Below, piece after piece: positions 46,701 to 53,297 of a stretch of 64,000 bases of DNA; position 1 is the stretch's first letter, and each line of letters starts with the position of its first letter. The notes beneath the pieces are model-generated. The model did not search any database. It saw nothing but the letters and a program-made list of their open reading frames with translations, and was not told the DNA's origin. Made by a program: the position numbers and the translations under genes. Source of the DNA: Jeongeupia chitinilytica (GTDB taxonomy: Bacteria; Pseudomonadota; Gammaproteobacteria; Burkholderiales; Chitinibacteraceae); contig NZ_BMYO01000006.1 in assembly GCF_014652315.1 (NCBI RefSeq), positions 124,001 to 188,000 of the forward strand. The letters are read 5' to 3'.

Positions 46701-46909
46701 CCCAGCGCGAGGCCAATTCGATGGCGGTCTACATCGGTAACGCAAGGCCCGGTGTGTCGACCTTTGCGCCGATGACGCGTCCCGCTTCAACAGGCAAGGG
46801 TACGACGTACACCGGCACGATCGGCGACGACAAAGTCGACAAGGACACCCTGCTTGGCCCGGCCAGCGGTGCCAAGGTTGAAACGATGATCTGGCGGGAG
46901 ATCAAATGA
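43787..46909 (+). CDS. pilY1: PilY1-like type IV pilus tip/assembly protein
   Basis: A 1040-residue exported protein. A signal peptide (RYGLALAFPALAHTAFA, cut before DEPYPALPP) is followed by a von Willebrand A domain with the MIDAS motif DNSGSMDD, and in the C-terminal half by a beta-propeller with the calcium-binding loop DFGQDGVLDYVYAGDANGKLWRFDL, the hallmark of PilY1. PilY1 primes pilus assembly and acts in adhesion and surface sensing. The ATG at 43787 begins the signal peptide; an upstream in-frame extension is not part of the protein. First gene of a six-gene pilin operon; the stop overlaps fimT. Confidence 0.9.
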   Translation: MHARFRLNTLRYGLALAFPALAHTAFADEPYPALPPTLSSSVKPNVLLHIDNSGSMDDPPSTGGSKKKMDIAKEVAKDLIAKNPDLRWGLFSFDTGKNQIDNGGILQAPVGSSTSVLNAAIDALDAATWTPLGETMVEITRYFGGQSSYYGKTKNTSSGTYTSPIQYRCQKNFAIVITDGDSTKDDSLPGVGKSVIKYTSYDTANTAISKTFQICQNSSTQSSVTCPVVLEGSSNSSDPFMDKSQTTYLRSIRDAAMYAYDADFRVGGTDLDGKSFDDLKFIKQNLTTYTVGFNVNNAVLKATAAVGHGKYYTADDQTQLTTALTNAVSDIVASVSNAGGVATQSETLRDGNKVFQPVFNPKGWYGELRCYNLDGSGNFNPNTSQCTPNGKAVIPAVTSRKLYSASISNGATTSFDFGVSPATVVANMTTAQQNALGANATDRQNVVRFLRGETVTNYRTRSNGLLGDIVDSQPVVISRPSGQTPDTDYAAFKTVNADRNMVFIGANDGMLHGFGIANMTEIMGFIPSAVYPHLQALSKADYGEPGGTAHTYHVNGSMRWADVKLGGTWKTLLVGGLGQGGQGYFAIDATSSSNFSSAANTVKWEWTDQNKAGMGYSFGTPLIYNVRTSATTVVPAVILSNGYESDYDDGTKASKSSSLYIINANTGALLKEIVVTGGAGLSSPAGVDFGQDGVLDYVYAGDANGKLWRFDLTADTPANFSVTTNPIFDAGPTHPIVMRPAVMAINRADNTSLGNLILFGTGRLLTEADRTDTTTQSLYGVVDYMDAAPRTIPRNELQQQTIEATATVSDSSKRVGSYRKMSTNLLDLQSSTSGGTLPKGWYIDLTNTERLVTSPMLYDDKVLFGTGITQSSEACLPGGKGWIMGLNPLTGSVTTKNNDKNFARAYSFVDIVPDLRSTVDDKVTFSTGSAYASGYDKSGIPTELTYVGSDAKLVTPPAQPGASDVPLGQVIAQREANSMAVYIGNARPGVSTFAPMTRPASTGKGTTYTGTIGDDKVDKDTLLGPASGAKVETMIWREIK

Positions 46910-47418
46910 TGCACAAGCATATCCACCCCAAACGCCAGACGGGCTCGTCGCTGCTCGAAGTGATGGTCAGCATCTCGATCCTCGGCATTCTGGCTGCGGT
47001 TGCCGTTCCCAGCATGGTCGACTGGGTCAAGGATGTCCGGCTGGCTTCGCAAAGCGACATGCTGGTCAGCGCACTCAACACCGCCAGACTGGAGGCAATC
47101 AAGCGGCGCAGCAACATGACGGTCTGTCCGAAGCCGACCGGGACGAGTGCCACCAGTTGCTCGACCTCGGTCACGGACTGGTCGTCCGGCTGGCTGGTCA
47201 ACGACACCAGCAGCAAGGTCCTGGAATTTCTCGTTCAGCGCGGCATTACCGTCAGTACCGGCGGATCCGCCACCTCGGTGGTGTTCAACCCGACCTTGGG
47301 CAGTGCCCAGTCGGCGGCCACCTTTACGCTCTGCATCAGCGGCCACAAGCAGCACCAGGTTGCGGTTGCGTTGTCCGGCCGGGTGAGCAAAACCGTCACC
47401 ACCACGGTCTGTTCATGA
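46906..47418 (+). CDS. fimT: GspH/FimT family pseudopilin
   Basis: A 170-residue minor pilin-like protein. It has the prepilin leader with QTGSSLLEVMVSISILGILAAVAVPS, meaning cleavage after Gly and a Glu at position 5, though position 1 is Ser instead of the usual Phe. The C-terminal part is a beta-rich GspH domain with two Cys pairs likely to form disulfides. It overlaps pilY1 by four bases and pilV by four. Confidence 0.85.
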   Translation: MMHKHIHPKRQTGSSLLEVMVSISILGILAAVAVPSMVDWVKDVRLASQSDMLVSALNTARLEAIKRRSNMTVCPKPTGTSATSCSTSVTDWSSGWLVNDTSSKVLEFLVQRGITVSTGGSATSVVFNPTLGSAQSAATFTLCISGHKQHQVAVALSGRVSKTVTTTVCS

Positions 47419-47933
47419 TGTCCCGTCGGTTGCAGTGCGGCATTTCGCTGATTGAAGTGATGGTGTCGCTGGTGATTCTGGCGCTCGGCTTGCTCGGTTT
47501 GGCCGGACTGCATTCACGTTCGATGATCATGAGCCAGAGTGCCTACTACCGCGGCATTGCTGCCGATCTCAGCGCCGATCTCGCCGACCGGATTCGCGCC
47601 AACCGCACGCCGTATCTGGGCAGCGGCGACGATGGCGCGACCGCGCTGCCGCCGGATTTCTCCAGGTGCACGCAAAGCAGCAGTAACGCCGATCAGATCA
47701 GCTGCAATGCCCAAGATGCAAGCCGGCAGGCCTATCTGGTCGGCAGTGAAATGTCCGAATGGAACAACGCGCTGCGTACCCAGCTGCCGGGCGCCAGTTT
47801 TTCTCTGGTTCCGGCAAACAGCCAGTCCGCCGGCTTCCTGCGTTACACGCTGACCATCACTTGGGTGGACGATCGCAGCAAAGCCAGCAGTTCGGCCGAT
47901 TACAACAGCAGTTATACGACGGTGATCGAATGA
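47415..47933 (+). CDS. pilV: Type IV pilus minor pilin PilV
   Basis: A 172-residue minor pilin. The leader is short (RRLQCGISLIEVMVSLVILALGLLGLAGLHSRSM), with Gly then Ile at +1 and Glu at +5; the long hydrophobic helix followed by LAGLHSRSMIMSQSAYYRGIAADLSADLADRIRANR is typical of PilV. The rest is a beta domain with a few cysteines. It overlaps the next gene by four bases, so translation is coupled. Confidence 0.85.
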   Translation: MMSRRLQCGISLIEVMVSLVILALGLLGLAGLHSRSMIMSQSAYYRGIAADLSADLADRIRANRTPYLGSGDDGATALPPDFSRCTQSSSNADQISCNAQDASRQAYLVGSEMSEWNNALRTQLPGASFSLVPANSQSAGFLRYTLTITWVDDRSKASSSADYNSSYTTVIE

Positions 47934-48682
47934 ACGCCTCGCGCGGTTTCACCCTGATTGAACTGATGGTCACGATGGCGATTTCGCTGGTGGTACTGCT
48001 TGCCGTTTCCGAGTTGTACATGTCGACCAGGCAGGCATACCGGATCCAGAACATGCAGAACCACCTGTCCGAAGACGGTCGCTTTGCACTATCCATGCTG
48101 CAACGGGTGATCGGACAGGCAGGTTACCGTGCCGATCCGACTGCAGCGATGGCGACGGACAGGATCTCGGGCAATTCCAGCACTTCGGTGGCGATCAAGT
48201 TCACCGCAGACGGTACCAACCAGATCGATTGCGACGGCCGCGCAGCGGCTGCCGGTGCAACTACGCTGACTGTTGCGCTCAGTAGCGGCAAGTTGCAGTG
48301 CGGAAGCACGGATTGGGTTGCGCCGACCGGCAGTGGCGGCGGAAGCGAAGTTGCCGACTTCAAGCTTCAGTACGGCATCGATACCGTCGACGCCATACCG
48401 GCAACGCCGGCCGACTTCGGTTGCGGGGCCAATGTGGCAGGCGGTTTCAAAGAACGCGATTGCATTGCCAACAGCTATGTCAACACGCTGACCGGTACAC
48501 AAACAGCCCTGCAAATCGTGGCTGTCCGGGCCTGCCTCGTCCTGCGCAGCGAAAAAACCGACAGCAGCATCAGCAAGCCCGCTACCGTTACCGATTGTGC
48601 GGGTCAGGCGATTTCGGGCTCGGATACCGACAGGAAGCTCTATCGCACGTTCCGAACAACGATCGTGCTCAGAAACCGCTAG
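47930..48682 (+). CDS. pilW: Type IV pilus minor pilin PilW
   Basis: A 250-residue minor pilin, the largest of the set, as usual for PilW. It starts NASRGFTLIELMVTMAISLVVLLAVSELYMSTRQAYRIQNMQNHLSEDGRFALSML, with cleavage after Gly and Glu at +5. The C-terminal beta region has several cysteine pairs (CLVLRSEK, VTDCAGQ). It overlaps pilV and precedes pilX by 11 bases. Confidence 0.87.
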   Translation: MNASRGFTLIELMVTMAISLVVLLAVSELYMSTRQAYRIQNMQNHLSEDGRFALSMLQRVIGQAGYRADPTAAMATDRISGNSSTSVAIKFTADGTNQIDCDGRAAAAGATTLTVALSSGKLQCGSTDWVAPTGSGGGSEVADFKLQYGIDTVDAIPATPADFGCGANVAGGFKERDCIANSYVNTLTGTQTALQIVAVRACLVLRSEKTDSSISKPATVTDCAGQAISGSDTDRKLYRTFRTTIVLRNR

Positions 48683-48693
48683 GAACGCGAACC

Positions 48694-49188
48694 ATGCCGA
48701 ACCACAACCGGAATCAGCAGGGCTTCGTGCTCGTGGTTTCACTGATCCTGCTGGTCATCGTCACCATTCTGGTGGTCAACGCAATGCGGGTGACAACGAT
48801 GAACGAAAAAATGGCCGGCAACTACATGGACCGCAACCGTGCCTATCAGGCCGCCGAGCAGGCGCTGCGCCAGGGTGAGTCGCTGTTGCAGAACAACGCC
48901 GAGACCTGCCTGAGCGGCTGCACTGGCAGCAACGTCAACGGCGTCGGTGCTGTTGCTTCGGGCAATGCCGTTCCAAGCACGTGGTCGGACAACGGGGCAA
49001 GCAACGCCAACGTGATTACCGGTCAGGCGACATCGGCCAAGTATCTGGTGAACCAGTTGAGTGATACCTTACGCCCTGTCGACAAATCAAGCTGCAAAGC
49101 TTACAGCATTATGGGCCGTGGTCAGGGTATCGATTCGCGTTCGGTCGTTATTTTGCAAACCATTGCCTATGTTTGCCCGGTTTCGTAA
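48694..49188 (+). CDS. pilX: Type IV pilus minor pilin PilX
   Basis: A 164-residue minor pilin. Its leader is QQGFVLVVSLILLVIVTILVVNAMRVTTMNEKMAGNYMDRNRAYQAAEQALRQGE: cleavage after Gly, Phe at +1, but Val rather than Glu at +5, which is normal for PilX. The conserved NMNEKMAGN-like and AAEQALR segments identify the family. The C-terminal cysteines (SSCKAYSI, AYVCPVS) probably form a disulfide. It lies between pilW and the pilE-like gene. Confidence 0.87.
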   Translation: MPNHNRNQQGFVLVVSLILLVIVTILVVNAMRVTTMNEKMAGNYMDRNRAYQAAEQALRQGESLLQNNAETCLSGCTGSNVNGVGAVASGNAVPSTWSDNGASNANVITGQATSAKYLVNQLSDTLRPVDKSSCKAYSIMGRGQGIDSRSVVILQTIAYVCPVS

Positions 49189-49198
49189 GGAAAATAAC

Positions 49199-49582
49199 GT
49201 GCACAAATCAAATCGGGGTTTCACGTTAATTGAACTGATTATTACTGTTGCAATTATCGGCATTCTGGCTGCCATTGCCTTGCCAAACTATACACAATAT
49301 GTTGTCAGGACACGTCGTGTTGACGTTCAGCGCCAGATGGTCGAACAGGCACAGGCCATGGAGCGCTATTTCAGTACCAATGGTCGCTATACCACGACCG
49401 CTGCAGGAACGACCTGTGGCGTTACCGATCCTACCAGTACGTATTATTCCATTGTGACAACCTGTGCCAGCGCGAATGCGTTTTCGATTACCGCATCACC
49501 GACAACAGGAAAATCCCAGGCCGGAGATGGTGATCAGGTTCTGGACAATACTGGAGCTAGAACGGGAAAATGGACAAACTAA
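49199..49582 (+). CDS. pilE: Type IV pilin PilE-like
   Basis: A 127-residue pilin of the PilE/ComP minor-pilin type. After a short leader (MHKSNRG) comes FTLIELIITVAIIGILAAIALPNYTQYVVRTRRVDVQRQMVEQAQAMERYF, with Phe at +1 and Glu at +5; two cysteines (TTCGVTD, VTTCASAN) likely bond. I choose the GTG at 49199 because AAGGA lies seven bases upstream, whereas frames from further upstream read through pilX. Last gene of the cluster, ended by a terminator. Confidence 0.87.
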   Translation: MHKSNRGFTLIELIITVAIIGILAAIALPNYTQYVVRTRRVDVQRQMVEQAQAMERYFSTNGRYTTTAAGTTCGVTDPTSTYYSIVTTCASANAFSITASPTTGKSQAGDGDQVLDNTGARTGKWTN

Positions 49583-49600
49583 GTTATTGAAATACAAATA

Positions 49601-49627
49601 AAAAAACCGGCACTTGGCCGGTTTTTT
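49601..49627. terminator. Bidirectional intrinsic terminator between pilE and the TlpA-like gene
   Basis: AAAAAACCGGC, loop ACTTG, GCCGGTTTTTT: 11-base-pair stem with A and T runs on both sides, fit to end both convergent transcripts. Confidence 0.93.
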
Positions 49628-49637
49628 CGTTTACAAA

Positions 49638-50129
49638 TCAGCTTTTCAGTGCACCCTGAATCAGCTGATTGAGCTCGTTCATGTCTGGAATGCCCACATA
49701 CTGCTTGAGAATCTTACCGTTCTTGTCGAGCAGGAAACTGGTCGGCGTCAATGCAACATCACCGAACGACTTGGCCAGACTGCCATCCTTGTCATGACTG
49801 ACGATGAACGGCAATTCCGTTCGTTGACGATAATTCTGGATGTATTCCGGAATATCGTAACTCATCGCAATGGCCAGTGTTTTGTAGCCAGCCGGGCCGT
49901 ATTTCTGCTGCAATTTGATCAGTTCGGGCATTTCCTGCATGCATCCGCTGCAGCTTGTCGCCCAGAAATTGACCAGCACGACCTGGCCGCGCATCGCCTG
50001 AAGCGAGCTTGTCTTTCCTTCAATCGTTGAAAAACTGACTTCAGGTGCGGATTTTTTACCGAATCCTGTGTAAGTAATAATCAGGATCGCAGCCAGTACT
50101 ACACCGATTCCCAAGTAACGCGTCTTCAT
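49638..50129 (-). CDS. TlpA/ResA-like thioredoxin-fold protein
   Basis: A 163-residue thiol-disulfide exchange protein held by an N-terminal membrane anchor (YLGIGVVLAAILIITYTGF), facing the periplasm. Its redox motif is NFWATSCSGCMQEMPEL (CSGC, where thioredoxin has CGPC), and the cis-proline segment is ALTPTSFLLDKNGKILKQYVG. TlpA-like proteins reduce specific periplasmic targets such as apocytochromes or copper carriers. It stands alone, convergent with pilE. Confidence 0.87.
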   Translation of the reverse strand: MKTRYLGIGVVLAAILIITYTGFGKKSAPEVSFSTIEGKTSSLQAMRGQVVLVNFWATSCSGCMQEMPELIKLQQKYGPAGYKTLAIAMSYDIPEYIQNYRQRTELPFIVSHDKDGSLAKSFGDVALTPTSFLLDKNGKILKQYVGIPDMNELNQLIQGALKS

Positions 50130-50472
50130 TCCCGTTCCCGTACCTCGTTCATGCGCCGCAAGTGTACTGCAGCACTGCGCGATACGATCTTAGCTTGATG
50201 TAAATAGAAGCATATATAAGAGTAGAAATAAGGCCCGTCCAAAGCTGTGGATAAACCCGATTCACTTGCATGTTCAAGGACTTGCCGTTGATCTTCCGTC
50301 GGTAGAACCCGCCATGGGGGATGTGGACAAGTGGTGGAGCTTTCAGGCGGCAAACAGGAAACGGCGCTTGTTCACAGGTATGGCTCCGGTTGCTCACAAG
50401 CCAAGTTGTTGATTTCATTATGCCTTTGTGAACAAGCGTATAATCCGCGGCTTTTGAGCTTCAGGAGGGGTC
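50130..50472. promoter_or_regulatory. Intergenic region rich in DnaA boxes, left half of the candidate origin
   Basis: About 343 bases with no gene. It holds one perfect DnaA box (TGTGGATAA, 50246-50254) and four degenerate ones at 50322-50330 (TGTGGACAA), 50368-50376 (TTGTTCACA), 50390-50398 (TTGCTCACA) and 50427-50435 (TGTGAACAA), plus an AT-rich stretch at about 50190-50231. A TATAAT at 50439-50444 is a likely -10 box for rbgA, so a box sits just before it. Confidence 0.7.
50202..50254. other. oriC: Left origin-unwinding module (DnaA trios, GC-rich spacer, DnaA box)
   Basis: Reading left to right: AAA-TAG-AAG then, in the same register, TAA-GAG-TAG-AAA-TAA (50217-50231), a GC-rich spacer (GGCCCGTCC), and TGTGGATAA (50246-50254). 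Each of the last five trios has A in the centre, which is what DnaA trios (5'-[TA]A[GA]-3') require, and the distance from trio end to box (14 bases) equals that in the right module. Confidence 0.65.
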
Positions 50473-51402
50473 ATGGCGATCCAGTGGTTTCCCGGTCATA
50501 TGAACGCGGCGCGCAAGCAGGTTGCCGAAACCATGGCCAAGGTCGACGTGGTGATCGAGATTGTCGATGCACGTCTGCCGTTCTCGAGCAGCAACCCGAT
50601 GATCGAACAGTTGCGCCATCACCGGAACCGTCCGGCGCTGACCATCCTGAACAAGGCGGATCTGGCCGATCCCAGGCTCAACCGCGTCTGGCTGGACTGG
50701 TTCAATGCCCAGCCCAATCGTGCCGCCATGCTGCTGGGACTCGACAACAAGGCCAACGAAGCCAGACAGATCCCGCAGCGCTGTCTGAAGCTGGCGCCGC
50801 ATCGCACCGGTGAAACCAAACCGCTGCGGGCGATGATTCTGGGCATCCCCAACGTCGGCAAGTCGACGCTGGTCAATCTGCTGATGAGTCGGAAGATCGC
50901 CAATGTGGCCGATACGCCGGGGGTGACCAAGAGTCAGCAACGGGTCGAACTCAGCGGCGGCATGATCCTTTACGACACGCCGGGGTTGTTGTGGCCCAAG
51001 ATCGAGCACGACGTGTGGGGTTACCGGCTGGCGATGGCCGGATCGGTGGGCAGGAACGCCTACAACGACGAAGACGTGGCCTGGTTTGCTCTCGATGCCC
51101 TTCGCCAGCGCTATCCCGCTTATCTGCAGGCCCGTTACAAGCTGAAATCGCTTGATGGTGGCGTCGAAGAACTGCTCGAACGCATCGGTCGTCAACGCGG
51201 AGCGGTGCTCTCCGGCAATCGGGTTGACACGCAGAAGACAGCCGAACTGCTGCTGACCGAGTTTCGCAGTGCGACGATCGGCAGAATGACGCTGGAAACA
51301 CCGGATGACATGCTTCGGGAACAGGCGGAAGCGGCTGAAATGCAGCGTGTGGAAGCGGAAGCGTCTTTAACTGATTCAGTTGAAAAGAGAATACAAGAGT
51401 AG
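50473..51402 (+). CDS. rbgA: Ribosome-biogenesis GTPase RbgA/YlqF
   Basis: Circularly permuted GTPase of 309 aa that matures the 50S subunit. The G motifs are in permuted order: NKAD (LTILNKADLADP, G4) first, then GIPNVGKSTLVNLL (G1), ADTPGVTKSQQ (G2) and YDTPGLLWPK (G3). The start MAIQWFPGHMNAARKQVAETMAKVDVVIEIVDAR is the family N-terminus, and GGAGGGG lies just before the ATG. Both flanks carry origin-like modules, and the TAG stop codon itself is one trio of the right-hand module. Confidence 0.93.
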   Translation: MAIQWFPGHMNAARKQVAETMAKVDVVIEIVDARLPFSSSNPMIEQLRHHRNRPALTILNKADLADPRLNRVWLDWFNAQPNRAAMLLGLDNKANEARQIPQRCLKLAPHRTGETKPLRAMILGIPNVGKSTLVNLLMSRKIANVADTPGVTKSQQRVELSGGMILYDTPGLLWPKIEHDVWGYRLAMAGSVGRNAYNDEDVAWFALDALRQRYPAYLQARYKLKSLDGGVEELLERIGRQRGAVLSGNRVDTQKTAELLLTEFRSATIGRMTLETPDDMLREQAEAAEMQRVEAEASLTDSVEKRIQE

Positions 51403-51431
51403 AAACAAGGGATGCCCGATCCTGTGGATAA
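51394..51431. other. oriC: Right origin-unwinding module overlapping the rbgA stop
   Basis: CAA-GAG-TAG-AAA-CAA (51394-51408), a GC-bearing spacer and a perfect DnaA box TGTGGATAA (51423-51431). It shares AAGAGTAGAAA, then AAGG, then CTGTGGATAA with the left module at identical spacing, in the same orientation, 1177 bases away. A further box, TTGTCCACA, lies at 51547-51555. Confidence 0.65.
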
Positions 51432-51593
51432 GTGCTTTTTCTCCTTTTGATTCATCTCCTTGGCGTTGTTCCGGTCTTGTGTCGTACTGGTATCGGGTGT
51501 TGTGGACGATTTGGTGGTGATTTTGCCGATTGCCCGCTTTATGGCCTTGTCCACAGTTGCCTCGCTGGCTTGTTCATCATTCAGGTCATTGAT

Positions 51594-52481
51594 TTGAAAG
51601 CATTTCCTGTTTTTGCTGTGGGTACGTCTGCTCTGGGTGTGCTGCTGCTGGCCTTGGCGGTCAGCGCAAATGCAGCCATCGAGGTCCGTGATGATCTGGG
51701 CGAGTCGGTCCGTTTGTCGCAAGCAGCCCGACGTGTCGTCACCCTGGCGCCCAGCACAACGGAACTCGTCGCCGAACTGGCACCGCAGGCGCTGGTGGGT
51801 GTCGACAGTGCCAGCGACTATCCGGCGTCGGTGGGTACGCTGCCGCGGGTGGGTCGCTACGACGGTGCCAACGTCGAAGCCGTGCTTGCGCTCAGGCCGG
51901 ATCTTGTTGTGGCCTGGTCGGGCGAGGCGATGGCGCGCAGCCTGGCGCAACTCAAGGCACAGGGTGTTGCCGTGTTCGTCAGCCGGCCCGGCAATCCGGA
52001 CGAGGTCGCCGACAATCTGCGCCGGCTGGGCAAGCTGCTGGGTCGCTCGAGCCGGGCGGAGGCGCGGGCTGCGCAACTGCAAAGCCGCTATGTCGCGCTC
52101 AAGGCAACGTATCGGGGACGGCTGCGGGTGCCGGTGATGCTCGAAATCAGCCGCCGGCCATTGATGACCGTGTCGAACCAGGATTTCCTCGGCAGGGCGA
52201 TCGGTGACTGCGGCGGCATCAACGTGTTCGGCGATGTCGTGGCGCCCTACCCGCTCGTCAGTGTCGAATCGGTGCTGGCCAGAGCGCCGGCGCTGATCAT
52301 CAGTACGGCAGCGGATCCTGACTGGCAGCACTGGACGCGTTACCCGGGCCTGCCGGCCGTCATCCATGGCCAGCTCAAGATTCTCGACGATGACCGTTTG
52401 TTGCGACCCGGTCCGCGTCTGGTTGATGGTGTGGCTGCGTTGTGTGCGGTCATCGAGGCAGCGCGGCCTGCCGGGAAATGA
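51594..52481 (+). CDS. btuF: Cobalamin/heme-type ABC substrate-binding protein (BtuF-like)
   Basis: A 295-residue periplasmic protein of the helical-backbone metal receptor group. The start is a TTG at 51594, giving a complete signal peptide (MKAFPVFAVGTSALGVLLLALAVSANA, cut before AIEVRDD); the frame is open upstream to 51432 but would bury the signal inside. The core has VTLAPSTTELVAELAPQALVGVDSASDYPASVGTLPRVG and RYDGANVEAVLALRPDLVVAW, matching BtuF for vitamin B12. The permease and ATPase genes are not nearby, so B12 versus other corrinoids or metal chelates is open. Confidence 0.82.
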   Translation: MKAFPVFAVGTSALGVLLLALAVSANAAIEVRDDLGESVRLSQAARRVVTLAPSTTELVAELAPQALVGVDSASDYPASVGTLPRVGRYDGANVEAVLALRPDLVVAWSGEAMARSLAQLKAQGVAVFVSRPGNPDEVADNLRRLGKLLGRSSRAEARAAQLQSRYVALKATYRGRLRVPVMLEISRRPLMTVSNQDFLGRAIGDCGGINVFGDVVAPYPLVSVESVLARAPALIISTAADPDWQHWTRYPGLPAVIHGQLKILDDDRLLRPGPRLVDGVAALCAVIEAARPAGK

Positions 52482-52517
52482 CATAGAATCGCTGCAGATT
52501 CCCACAAGCCGATTGCC

Positions 52518-52718
52518 ATGGATGCCGAATTCGCCAGTCTCGAAGACAAGCTGGGCCAACTGGTCAGCCTTTGCCAGGCGCTGCGCAGCGAAAACCGCCA
52601 GTTGCGCCAGCAGGTGCTTGGCCTGCAGCAGGACAACCAGCAGTTGCAGACCAAGGTCGACGGTGCGCGCAATCGCGTTGCCGCCATACTGAGCAAACTG
52701 CCCGAGGACGAACAATGA
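52518..52718 (+). CDS. Small coiled-coil protein, TIGR02449 family
   Basis: A 66-residue, almost wholly coiled-coil protein (EDKLGQLVSLCQALRSENRQLRQQVLGLQQDNQQLQTKV). Proteins of this family are regularly encoded before zapA and resemble ZapB, a division-ring assembly factor, but their role is not established. It overlaps the zapA start by four bases (ATGA), so the two are translated together. Confidence 0.85.
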   Translation: MDAEFASLEDKLGQLVSLCQALRSENRQLRQQVLGLQQDNQQLQTKVDGARNRVAAILSKLPEDEQ

Positions 52719-53020
52719 ACGCGACCCGTCAGCTCGACATCGTCGTCATGGGGCGGGAATTCCGTGTTGCCTGCCCGGCCGACGAGGAGGAAACGCTCAA
52801 GCAGGCCGTGGCACTGCTCGAGTCGAAAATGCTCGAGATCCGTGGCGGCGGCAAGGTGGTCGGCATCGAGAAGATCGCCATCATGGCCGCGCTCAATCTG
52901 GCCCATGAATACCTGCACGTGCAGGCCGGCGGTTTTGACATTGGCGCTTACCAGCGTAAAATCACAGCCATGAATTCGGCGATCGACGCGGTGCTGCAAG
53001 ATCAGACGGCCTTGTTCTAG
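52715..53020 (+). CDS. zapA: Cell division protein ZapA
   Basis: Cytoplasmic Z-ring-associated protein, 101 aa, which bundles FtsZ filaments. Diagnostic parts are LDIVVMGREFRVACPADEEETLKQAVALLESKM and GKVVGIEKIAIMAALNLAHEYLHV. It is coupled to the small coiled-coil gene before it and is followed by the 6S RNA gene, the same neighbourhood as in E. coli (zapA-ssrS-ygfA). Confidence 0.92.
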   Translation: MNATRQLDIVVMGREFRVACPADEEETLKQAVALLESKMLEIRGGGKVVGIEKIAIMAALNLAHEYLHVQAGGFDIGAYQRKITAMNSAIDAVLQDQTALF

Positions 53021-53084
53021 ATCAAGATGCACCGGACGTTGGCGGCTACAGTGGTAGTCAAAGACGCAGTCGGTCTCACCCTTC

Positions 53085-53282
53085 GCTTTCCTGCGGTGTT
53101 CGTTTCGGTCCAGATTCTTTGAACCGATAAGCTGTTACCCGGTCGCCAGCTTTTAAGGTGTGCCTGTTGCGAGTGTTCCCTGTACTCCGGTACTTGCCGA
53201 ACGCACCTGATGGTACCCGGCCGGTGGCCCCTTGAACCTGTGGGTTCAAGATGCGGACCGAAACGGCACTCGCGGGAAGCCC
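53085..53282 (+). ncRNA. ssrS: 6S RNA
   Basis: Regulatory RNA that holds sigma-70 RNA polymerase in stationary phase. I identify it by position (between zapA and ygfA) and by structure: the closing stem pairs 53102-53111 (GTTTCGGTCC) with 53255-53264 (GGACCGAAAC) perfectly and extends outward through 53087-53101 with 53265-53279; the middle holds GAACCGATAAGC and the 3' side holds CCTTGAACC followed by GGGTTCAAG, the 6S hallmark. The predicted length, about 195 bases, is close to E. coli 6S (184). Ends are estimates. Confidence 0.85.
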
Positions 53283-53297
53283 TTCTCCTAGGCTGAC

